The translations under genes were made by a program, and so were the position numbers. Source: Candidatus Accumulibacter meliphilus (GTDB lineage Bacteria > Pseudomonadota > Gammaproteobacteria > Burkholderiales > Rhodocyclaceae). From it: a stretch of DNA of 59,002 nt. The stretch covers positions 1-59,002 of the forward strand of contig QPGA01000011.1 of the NCBI GenBank assembly GCA_003332265.1, given 5' to 3'. The notes below the pieces were generated by a model. That model made no database searches and was not told where the DNA came from. It saw only the letters and a list, made by a program, of their open reading frames with translations. This document shows positions 17,248-24,726 of this stretch, piece by piece; positions within the stretch are counted from its first letter, which is position 1, and every line of letters begins with the position of its first letter.

Positions 17248-20013
17248 ATGAAGACAGAAAGCAAGAGCAAGAAGTCGCTGGGTGAATATTACAGCGCGCT
17301 GCAACTGCGGACCGACCGCTGGAGTGCCTTGAAAATCGCCTGCGAGCAACTCGTCCAGAGCAACTCGGATCGTCGGCGCAACGAAGCCGAGCGAAAAGTC
17401 GTCGAGTTGATCGACGCCTTGCGTCCGATCGAACTCTACTGGGCTTTCCCGGGGCACGACACTTTCGGCCGGCTCGGCGAACTGGTCACCCTGGGTCGCT
17501 TTGACGTGCTGGCCATTACCGTGCGCAACATCTGTCACGCGCTGCTGAGCAACAGCTATCGACGCAATCCGCATCACCACGACGTCGAGGAGTTGACCGA
17601 GGGCAGTCCGGACGACGAGTCTACCGAAAATGCGACCAAGGATGTGCTCTACTTCGAGGTCTTGTTCGTAGACAAGTTTTCGTCGATGCAGGAAGAGAAT
17701 CTGCGTCGCACCCTGCGTTCGCTGCGCCGCCCCGAGGACCCCTTCCTCTATGAACCGGTGTTCGTACCCAGCCTCACCGATGCCCTGATCGGCGTGATGT
17801 TCAACCACAACGTGCAGGCGGTAGTTATTCGCAACGACCTGAAGCGCGAGTCGGAACAGACGCTGGAACTCCTGCATCGCTATCTTTCGCGCCTCGAAGA
17901 GGCGGTGCTGGAAGAGGTGGAGCCCAAGGAGTACGGTCCCGAACTGTGCCGGATGATTGCCAAGCTTCGTCCCGAACTCGACGTCTATCTGTTCACCGAT
18001 CAGTCGGTCGAAGAGATAGCCGGTACCAAGCTCGGCAACTGCCGGCGGGTCTTCTACAATCAGGAAGACCATCTGGACCTGCACCTGAACATCCTGCGCG
18101 GCGTTTCGGAGCGCTTCGAGGCGCCCTTCTTCAACGCCCTGACGCAGTACGCGCGCATCCCCACCGGCGTCTTTCACGCCATGCCGATCAGTCGCGGCAA
18201 GTCGATTACCGCATCGCACTGGATCAAGGACATGGGCGACTTCTACGGGATGAACATCTTCCTGGCAGAAACCTCGGCCACCTCGGGCGGCCTCGACAGT
18301 CTGCTCGAGCCGCACGGTCCGATCAAGAAAGCGCAGGAGATGGCCGCCCGTGCCTTCGGCTCGAAACAGACTTTCTTCGCCACCAACGGCACGTCCACCT
18401 GCAACAAGATCGTCGTGCAGGCGATTGTCCGCCCCGGCGACATCGTGCTGGTCGATCGCGACTGCCACAAGTCACACCACTACGGCATGGTCCTCGCCGG
18501 CGCGCAGGTCGTTTATCTCGACAGCTACCCGCTCAACGCTTACTCGATGTACGGCGCCGTGCCGATCAAGGAAATCAAGCACCGGCTGTTGGAATTGCGG
18601 GCGGCAGGCAAACTCGACCGGGTGCGCATGTTGCTGCTGACCAACTGCACGTTCGATGGCGTGGTCTACAACGTCGAGCGGGTGATGGAGGAATGCCTGG
18701 CGATCAAGCCCGATCTGGTCTTCCTGTGGGACGAGGCGTGGTTTGCCTTTGCCCGTTTTGGTCCCGCCTACCGCCGGCGCACGGCGATGTACTGCGCCGG
18801 CCTGCTGCGCGAGCGTTACCGTTCGCCCGAGTACCGTGCGGCCTACGCCGAGTACCAGGAAAAAATGGCCGGTGCCGATGACGAAACGCTGCTCAAAACC
18901 CGGCTGATGGCAGACCCGGACCAGGTGCGGGTGCGTGCCTACGCCTGTCAATCGACGCACAAGACGCTGACCGCGCTGCGTCAGGGGTCGATGATCCACG
19001 TGCACGATCAGGACTTCAAGGACGAAGTCGAGCAGGCCTTCCACGAGGCCTACATGACGCACACCTCTACTTCGCCGAACTATCAAATCATTGCTTCGCT
19101 GGATATCGGCCGGCGGCAGGTCGAGCTCGAGGGCTTCGAGTTCATCCAGCGCCAGGTCGAGCAGGCGATGTCGCTGCGCAAGGTGATCAATACCCACCCG
19201 CTGATCAGCAAGTATTTTCACGTCCTCACCGTTGCCGAAATGATTCCGGACGAGTATCGCAAGTCGGGGATCAAGAGCTACTGGGATCCGGAGCATGGCT
19301 GGAGCGACATCATGGCCGCCTGGAGCGAGGACGAATTCGTTCTCGATGCGACGCGGATCACGCTGTCGGTGGCGGGTTCGGGCTGGGACGGAGACACCTT
19401 CAAGAACGAAATCCTGATGAACAAGCACGGTATCCAGATCAACAAGACCTCGCGGAACACGGTGCTGTTCATGACCAACATCGGCACCACGCGCTCGTCG
19501 GTGGCCTATCTGATCGAGGTCCTGGTCAAGATCGCGCGCGATCTGGACGACCGCCTCGACGACGCCAGTAACGTCGAGCGCAAGATCTTCACGCGCCAGG
19601 TCAAGGCCTTGCGCGAGGATCTGCCGCCGCTGCCCGATTTCAGCTGCTTTCACGATTCGTTCCGGCTGAGTTCGGGCGAAGGCACGCCGGAGGGCGACAT
19701 CCGCTCGGCGTTCTTCCTCGCTTACGACGAGAGCAAGTGCGAATACGTGCCGATCGCCGGTCGGGCCATCGAGAAGGAACTCGCCACCGGACGGCAGCTG
19801 GTGTCGACCACTTTTGTCATCCCGTACCCGCCAGGTTTTCCGATTCTGGTCCCGGGACAGGTGATCAGTCAGGAAATCATTACCTTCATGCGCGCGCTGG
19901 ACGTCAAGGAGATTCACGGCTACCGGCCCGAACTTGGCCTGCGCGTGTTTACCGAGCACGCGCTGGCGGTGCTCGAGGTATCACCGTCGTCGATTCAGGA
20001 ATTGCCGACCTGA
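17248..20013 (+). CDS. Orn/Lys/Arg decarboxylase family protein, unusually long
   Basis: A fold-type I PLP-dependent decarboxylase of 921 residues, against roughly 710-760 for the classical inducible enzymes. The PLP site is visible: ATNGTSTCNKIVVQA, FLWDEAWFAFARFGPAY and CQSTHKTLTALRQGS with the Schiff-base Lys572. The C-terminal domain contains PYPPGFPILVPGQ. The first ~330 residues precede the catalytic core and are longer than the usual wing domain; they contain no motif I recognise. The start at 17248 follows GAGGAGACAAGCA. In this setting it likely produces a primary amine from a basic or modified amino acid for the neighbouring ligase and aminotransferase. Confidence 0.9.
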   Translation: MKTESKSKKSLGEYYSALQLRTDRWSALKIACEQLVQSNSDRRRNEAERKVVELIDALRPIELYWAFPGHDTFGRLGELVTLGRFDVLAITVRNICHALLSNSYRRNPHHHDVEELTEGSPDDESTENATKDVLYFEVLFVDKFSSMQEENLRRTLRSLRRPEDPFLYEPVFVPSLTDALIGVMFNHNVQAVVIRNDLKRESEQTLELLHRYLSRLEEAVLEEVEPKEYGPELCRMIAKLRPELDVYLFTDQSVEEIAGTKLGNCRRVFYNQEDHLDLHLNILRGVSERFEAPFFNALTQYARIPTGVFHAMPISRGKSITASHWIKDMGDFYGMNIFLAETSATSGGLDSLLEPHGPIKKAQEMAARAFGSKQTFFATNGTSTCNKIVVQAIVRPGDIVLVDRDCHKSHHYGMVLAGAQVVYLDSYPLNAYSMYGAVPIKEIKHRLLELRAAGKLDRVRMLLLTNCTFDGVVYNVERVMEECLAIKPDLVFLWDEAWFAFARFGPAYRRRTAMYCAGLLRERYRSPEYRAAYAEYQEKMAGADDETLLKTRLMADPDQVRVRAYACQSTHKTLTALRQGSMIHVHDQDFKDEVEQAFHEAYMTHTSTSPNYQIIASLDIGRRQVELEGFEFIQRQVEQAMSLRKVINTHPLISKYFHVLTVAEMIPDEYRKSGIKSYWDPEHGWSDIMAAWSEDEFVLDATRITLSVAGSGWDGDTFKNEILMNKHGIQINKTSRNTVLFMTNIGTTRSSVAYLIEVLVKIARDLDDRLDDASNVERKIFTRQVKALREDLPPLPDFSCFHDSFRLSSGEGTPEGDIRSAFFLAYDESKCEYVPIAGRAIEKELATGRQLVSTTFVIPYPPGFPILVPGQVISQEIITFMRALDVKEIHGYRPELGLRVFTEHALAVLEVSPSSIQELPT

Positions 20014-20091
20014 GAGCGGCCGGCGGCGCGGCTCGCCGCTCTTCGGGTCGCGCCGACTCGTTCACTTACCGAGAGAAGAGGAGCGCTAGCG

Positions 20092-20874
20092 ATGCAGAGC
20101 GAAACGATCATTTATCGATCGGCCGACGGGATCGCAGAAATCCGTTTGAACCGACCCGAGCGGCTTAACGCGGTCACGCAGCAACTCTACGACGAAGTCA
20201 ACGCCGCGCTCGGCGTCGCCGAAGCCGACCGCGACGTACGGGTGGTGCTGTTGACCGGCGAGGGCCGGGCCTTCTGCGTCGGGGCTGACCTCAAGGCCCA
20301 TCAGGCGGGCCGAACGGCCTTCGATCGACGCCAGTACCTGCTTGGCGAGCAGAGAGTGTGCAAGCGGCTGCTGTCGTTGTCGAAGCCGGTGGTGGCCGCG
20401 GTCAATGGTTTCGCACTCGGCGCCGGTGCCGAAATGGCGATCGCTTCGGACTTCATCCTGATGGCCGAGAGCGCGCAGATCGGCCTGCCCGAGGTGAGCA
20501 TCGGCACTTTTCTGGGCGGTGGCGTCACCTATCTGCTGCCGCGCCTGGTCGGGCTGGCGAAGGCGCGCGAACTGGTCTTTCTCGGCGAACGGATCAAAGG
20601 CGAAGAGGCGGTACGTATCGGCCTGGCCAATCGTGTACTGCCGGACGAGGGTTTTCTCGGCGCCGCGCGGGAATTTGCGGGGCGGATCGCCGGCAAGGCG
20701 CCACTGTCGATGCAACTGGCCAAGGAGCAGTTGAACATGGCCGCCGAACGTACTCTCGACGCAGCCCTGACCGCCGAACTCGAAGGGATGACCTTCGTCG
20801 GCAGCACGCAGGACTGGCAGGAGGGAATCGACGCCTTCGCCGAAAAGCGCCTGCCGGTCTTCAAGGGCTGCTGA
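20092..20874 (+). CDS. Enoyl-CoA hydratase/isomerase family protein (crotonase fold)
   Basis: A 260-residue crotonase. The oxyanion-hole segments are present: GRAFCVGADLKAH and NGFALGAGAEMAIASDF, followed by GLPEVSIGTFLGGGVTYLLPRLVG. The last lacks the usual catalytic Glu pair in the standard spacing, so the reaction (hydration, isomerisation, C-C cleavage) cannot be named. The ATG at 20092 follows AGAAGAGGAGCG. It is spaced one base from the acyl-CoA synthetase ATG at 20876, indicating a tightly coupled pair that acts on a CoA thioester made by the next enzyme. Confidence 0.9.
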   Translation: MQSETIIYRSADGIAEIRLNRPERLNAVTQQLYDEVNAALGVAEADRDVRVVLLTGEGRAFCVGADLKAHQAGRTAFDRRQYLLGEQRVCKRLLSLSKPVVAAVNGFALGAGAEMAIASDFILMAESAQIGLPEVSIGTFLGGGVTYLLPRLVGLAKARELVFLGERIKGEEAVRIGLANRVLPDEGFLGAAREFAGRIAGKAPLSMQLAKEQLNMAAERTLDAALTAELEGMTFVGSTQDWQEGIDAFAEKRLPVFKGC

Positions 20875-20875
20875 G

Positions 20876-23071
20876 ATGACGACTACCGAACCGGCAAGCA
20901 CGCGCAGCCCGCTGCACGGTTTTCTCGCCCCCGATTCGATCGCCATCATCGGCGCCTCAACCGATCCCACCAAGCGTGGCTACAAGGCCATGGTCGGGCT
21001 GATCAAGGACGGCTACGCGGGCAAAATCTACCCCATCAATCCGAAGGTGGATAGGGTTCTTGGTGTCAAGGCCTACCCGTCTCTGGCCGACATCCCGGGT
21101 ACTGCCGATCTGGCGCTGATCTGTACGCCGGCTTCCTCGCTGCCGGCTTTGCTGGTCGAATGCGGCAAGAAGGGTGTCAAGGGGGCGGTGATCCTGGCCA
21201 GCGGCTTTCGCGAGACGGGCCGCCCGGAAGGTATCCAGCTCGAGCAGGAAATGCTGGCTGCCGCACGCCAGAGCGGCGTACGGGTCATTGGCCCGAATAC
21301 CTCGGGAATGTTCAACCTGCACAAGAAGCTGAATCTGCTGGCGCTGAGCAATGTCAAGGCCGGCGGTATCGGCCTCATCTCGCAATCCGGCAACATGCTG
21401 TTGTCGCTGGTGCTGGAAGCCGAGCGCAACGGTCACGTCGGCTTCAGCACCTACGCCGGGCCGGGCAACCAGGCCGATATCGGCTTCAATGATTATCTGC
21501 GCTACCTTGGCGAAGATCCGCACACCCGTGTTGCGACGCTGTACGTCGAAGGCTTTCGTGACGGGCGTCGCTTCCTTGACGCGGCGCGCGAAATCACGGC
21601 GCTGAAACCGGTGGTGGTGTACAAATCCGGATCAACCGCAGCGGGTCAGAAGGCGGCCAGTTCGCACACCGGCGCCCTGGCCGGCAGCTATGCGATGACG
21701 GTCGACGTCCTGCGTCAGGTCGGCGTCAGCGTGGTGCAGCATTCGGACGAAATTCTGCCGGTCGCCGAAGGTCTGGGGCTGTTGCAGAAGGCGGGTGGCA
21801 AGCGCGTGGTGGTCGTCGCCGACGGTGGCGGTCAGGCGACCATCGCCTGCGATCGCCTCGCCGAAGCCGGACTTGAGCTGGCCGAGCTGAGCGCGGCAAC
21901 GCAACGACGCCTCGGCGAAATCCTTTTCCCGCAGGCCTCGCTGATCAATCCTGTGGACGTCGCTGGCAGTAGCGACGCCAACCCGGCACTGCTCGCCGAT
22001 TGCCTGGAAATCGTCGCCGAGGATGACAATGTCGACAGCATTTTCCTGGTCGGCATGTTCGGCGGCTATTCCACGCGCTTTGCCGAGGACCTGCTCGGCG
22101 GCGAAATGCGTGGCGCCGAAGCAATGATCGAACTGGCGCGCACCTGCGCTAAACCGCTGATCGTCTATAGCCTCTATGCGCCGGTCAATCCGCCGGCCCT
22201 GCGCCGCCTGCACGAAGCAGGTGTGCCGGTCTACAGTTCGATTGAACACGCCGTGCGCGTCCTGGCGGCCCTGGGCGAACGCGGCATTTATCTGGCTTAT
22301 CTGGCGGCGAGCAGCGGCCAGAAAAGCCCGCCGGTGGTGCCCAGCCGCCAAGGGCAGCTCGCTTTTGCCAATGCTCAGAGCGAGGGCCGCGACCTCTTCG
22401 AATTCGAAGCCAAGAACTTGCTGCGCGCGCACGGCCTTGCCGTACCGGAAGAGCTGCTGGCCAGTTCGCCTGACGATCTGGCCAGTATTGCGGCGCGCTT
22501 CGGCGATCAGCCGCTGGCCATGAAGGTGGTTTCCAAGGACATCCTGCACAAGTCGGATGCCGGCGGCGTCAAGCTCGACGTGCGCGGCGAAGCCGGCATG
22601 CGCAGTGCTTTCGACGAAATAATGGTCGCCAGCCGGGCCTATGATCCGCAGGCGGTGATCAAGGGTGTTCTGCTGACACCGATGGCGCGCAAGGGGGTCG
22701 AGGTCATCATTGGTGTCATTCGCGATCCCATTTTCGGGCCGGTTTTGATGTTCGGGCTGGGCGGCATTTTCGTCGAGATCCTCGAGGACGTCGCTTTCCG
22801 GGCCATTCCCCTGTCGCCGCATGACGCGTCGTCAATGCTCGAACAGATCAAGTCGCGCAAGATCCTTGCCGGCGCGCGCGGCGAAGCGGCCGTCGACAAA
22901 GCGGCGCTGGTCGATTTGCTGCTGAAAGTGTCGAGCATCGTCGAGGCTTATCCGGAACTGCTCGAACTGGACCTCAACCCGGTCATCGCCCTGAGCGATG
23001 GTTATGCGATCGTTGATGCGCGGATAATCGTCAGCCGCGAAGCGGTCGCGCCAAGGGAGGTGTTGTCATGA
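20876..23071 (+). CDS. Acetate-CoA ligase family protein (ADP-forming acyl-CoA synthetase)
   Basis: A 731-residue fused NDP-forming acyl-CoA synthetase. Order: CoA-binding Rossmann domain (SIAIIGASTDPTKRGYKAM), succinyl-CoA ligase-like domains with ASSHTGALAGSYAM carrying the probable phospho-His, and a C-terminal ATP-grasp_5 domain (LAMKVVSKDILHKSDAGGVKL, ending LLELDLNPVIAL). It should convert an organic acid to its CoA ester with ATP and release ADP. Its partner crotonase lies directly upstream and a deleted crotonase overlaps its end by four bases. The acid substrate is unknown; aromatic or branched acids would suit the TRAP importer and monooxygenase downstream. Confidence 0.92.
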   Translation: MTTTEPASTRSPLHGFLAPDSIAIIGASTDPTKRGYKAMVGLIKDGYAGKIYPINPKVDRVLGVKAYPSLADIPGTADLALICTPASSLPALLVECGKKGVKGAVILASGFRETGRPEGIQLEQEMLAAARQSGVRVIGPNTSGMFNLHKKLNLLALSNVKAGGIGLISQSGNMLLSLVLEAERNGHVGFSTYAGPGNQADIGFNDYLRYLGEDPHTRVATLYVEGFRDGRRFLDAAREITALKPVVVYKSGSTAAGQKAASSHTGALAGSYAMTVDVLRQVGVSVVQHSDEILPVAEGLGLLQKAGGKRVVVVADGGGQATIACDRLAEAGLELAELSAATQRRLGEILFPQASLINPVDVAGSSDANPALLADCLEIVAEDDNVDSIFLVGMFGGYSTRFAEDLLGGEMRGAEAMIELARTCAKPLIVYSLYAPVNPPALRRLHEAGVPVYSSIEHAVRVLAALGERGIYLAYLAASSGQKSPPVVPSRQGQLAFANAQSEGRDLFEFEAKNLLRAHGLAVPEELLASSPDDLASIAARFGDQPLAMKVVSKDILHKSDAGGVKLDVRGEAGMRSAFDEIMVASRAYDPQAVIKGVLLTPMARKGVEVIIGVIRDPIFGPVLMFGLGGIFVEILEDVAFRAIPLSPHDASSMLEQIKSRKILAGARGEAAVDKAALVDLLLKVSSIVEAYPELLELDLNPVIALSDGYAIVDARIIVSREAVAPREVLS

Positions 23072-23337
23072 GCATCCCGCGAGTCACCGATGCTCTGCTC
23101 GAAGTGGATGGCCGTGTGGCGCTTCTGACCCTCAATCGCGACGACGTCCGCAACGCCCGGACCGGACGCCACGTCGGCGTCGAGGAGGCCACGGCGCTGC
23201 GCCTTGCCAAGCGATTGATGAAAATGGCGCAACGCATGGAGTTAAAAGACTTTCTCCATCTTTGCGCTGCTTTTCAGGGGATGTGCCATAACGAAGTGGA
23301 GCATCCGGATGCGGTGCACCGGATGCTCAAGGAATGA
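23068..23337 (+). pseudogene. Internally deleted enoyl-CoA hydratase remnant (N- and C-termini fused in frame)
   Basis: An 89-residue ORF joining the first ~30 residues of a crotonase (TDALLEVDGRVALLTLNRDD, then VRNA) directly to the last ~57 (GVEEATALRLAKRLMKMAQR, then LHLCAAFQGMCHNEVEHPDAVHRML). The central ~170 residues that form the active site and oxyanion hole are missing, with the joint near 23155-23190. The frame is intact and the ATG overlaps the synthetase stop (ATGA), as a functional operon gene would. It cannot be catalytically active as a crotonase. It was a second, different crotonase from the gene at 20092. Confidence 0.75.
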
Positions 23338-23640
23338 CTGCGGCGCTGCGTCGGTAGCAGATATTTGCCTGGAATGGGTCTAGGCGCGAGCGGGTTTTGT
23401 GTGTAGAGTCGTTGCGCGTTGGTTTTCGTCGCTTGCCCGAAGCGCTATGTTTCGGTAGCTTGATGTCAGCCAGCGTGCCGACAGGATTGGGCATGACTGA
23501 GGAATGACTGCTCAGAAAGTGGCGCTGAGTTGATGGGGCGGCGGCGAAGTTTTGCTCACTTTTCCATCATCAGACTGCCACCCTGCCTGGTCGCGGGATG
23601 CCTCGTTTCCATCGCTTGAACATATTAAAAGGAGACAACT
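23338..23640. other. Intergenic spacer before TRAP importer genes
   Basis: A spacer of 303 bases without a credible gene. The ten-base string GGAATGACTG occurs at both ends of its first 180 bases (around 23332 and 23502), each followed by a short related sequence ending in GGCGCTG, hinting at a small duplication linked to the deletion just upstream. The last part carries AAAAGGAGACAACT before the TTG start of the TAXI gene. A promoter for the transporter is expected here but I could not define one. Confidence 0.4.
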
Positions 23641-24606
23641 TTGAACAAACTTAGCACTCTTGCCGCAGCCCTTGCCATTTCCGCCAGCGTCGCCAGCCCA
23701 ACAGCGTTCGCGCAACAGAAATTCGTCACCATCGGTACGGGTGGCGTGACCGGCGTGTACTACGCGGCGGGCGGCGCGATCTGCCGCCTGATGAACAAGG
23801 AAAGGGCGACGCACGGCATTCGCTGCTCGGTCGAGAGTACCGGCGGCTCGGTCTATAACGTCAATACCATCAAGGCCGGTGAGCTTGACTTTGGCGTTGC
23901 TCAGTCCGACGTGGCGTACAACGCGCTGAAGGGAGAAAACCAGTTCAAGGGCGCAGCTTTCGGCGATTTGCGTTCGGTCTTCTCGATTCATCCCGAGCCG
24001 CTGGTCGTGCTCGCCCGCGAGGACGCCAAGGTCGTTTCGCTGCTCGACTTCAAGGGCAAGCGCTTCAACATCGGCAATCCGGGCTCCGGACAGCGCGCGA
24101 CCATGGATATCCTGCTGCCGGCGCTGGGCATGAAAACCAGCGACTTCTCGCTGGTGTCCGAGATGAAGGCCGATGAACACGGTGCCGCGCTGTGCGATAA
24201 CAAGATCGACGGCTTTGCCTACGTCGTCGGCAACCCGTCGGCGAATATCCAGGACCCGACCACCACCTGTCACGCGCAACTGGTCAATATCATCGGGCCG
24301 GCAGTTGACAAGCTGGTCAAGACCTATCCCTACTACGCGGCGGTGAGTATCCCGGGTGGAATGTACGCGCACAACCCGAACCCGACGAACACCTTCGGCG
24401 TGGTTGCGGCCTTTGTCTCGTCGTCGAAAGTTTCCAACGACGTGGTCTATGCGATGGTGAAAGCGGTCTTCGACAACCTCGACGACTTCAAGAAGCTGCA
24501 TCCGGCTTTCGCGCATCTAGATCCGAAGGAAATGATCAAGAACGGCCTGTCCGCACCCCTGCACGACGGCGCTGTGAAGTACTACAAGGAGAAGGGCTGG
24601 ATGTAA
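23641..24606 (+). CDS. TAXI family TRAP transporter solute-binding protein
   Basis: A periplasmic solute-binding subunit, 321 residues. A signal peptide ([20 protein letters not shown], then TAFAQQ) precedes the mature start [20 protein letters not shown], the TAXI-family signature; [17 protein letters not shown] and [16 protein letters not shown] are also typical. The start codon is TTG, chosen because AAAAGGAGA lies just upstream and the signal peptide begins there. It delivers a carboxylate-type ligand to the fused TRAP permease encoded next. A strong hairpin between the two genes could set different expression levels. Confidence 0.93.
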   Translation: MNKLSTLAAALAISASVASPTAFAQQKFVTIGTGGVTGVYYAAGGAICRLMNKERATHGIRCSVESTGGSVYNVNTIKAGELDFGVAQSDVAYNALKGENQFKGAAFGDLRSVFSIHPEPLVVLAREDAKVVSLLDFKGKRFNIGNPGSGQRATMDILLPALGMKTSDFSLVSEMKADEHGAALCDNKIDGFAYVVGNPSANIQDPTTTCHAQLVNIIGPAVDKLVKTYPYYAAVSIPGGMYAHNPNPTNTFGVVAAFVSSSKVSNDVVYAMVKAVFDNLDDFKKLHPAFAHLDPKEMIKNGLSAPLHDGAVKYYKEKGWM

Positions 24607-24676
24607 CGCGGTCGGAAGCATGCGGGAGCGGCGCGTAGTCGTGTAGTCATAGTCAGCCGTTCCCGGTAGACCTGCC

Positions 24677-24697
24677 GACGGCCCCGACGGGGCCGTC
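24677..24697 (+). terminator. Strong hairpin between TAXI and TRAP permease genes
   Basis: A perfect nine-base stem, GACGGCCCC and GGGGCCGTC, with a three-base loop (GAC). Only two T residues follow, so full termination is doubtful; partial termination or 3' stabilisation of the binding-protein mRNA is more likely. That would explain higher amounts of the periplasmic subunit than of the permease. Confidence 0.55.
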
Positions 24698-24726
24698 TTA
24701 CGTTGAAGTCTGCGGAGATTGTGCAC

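Noticed and set aside
14737-19959. Long minus-strand ORFs opposite the ATP-grasp and decarboxylase genes
   Set aside because: Shadows of strongly conserved plus-strand enzymes; no motifs, no ribosome-binding sites.
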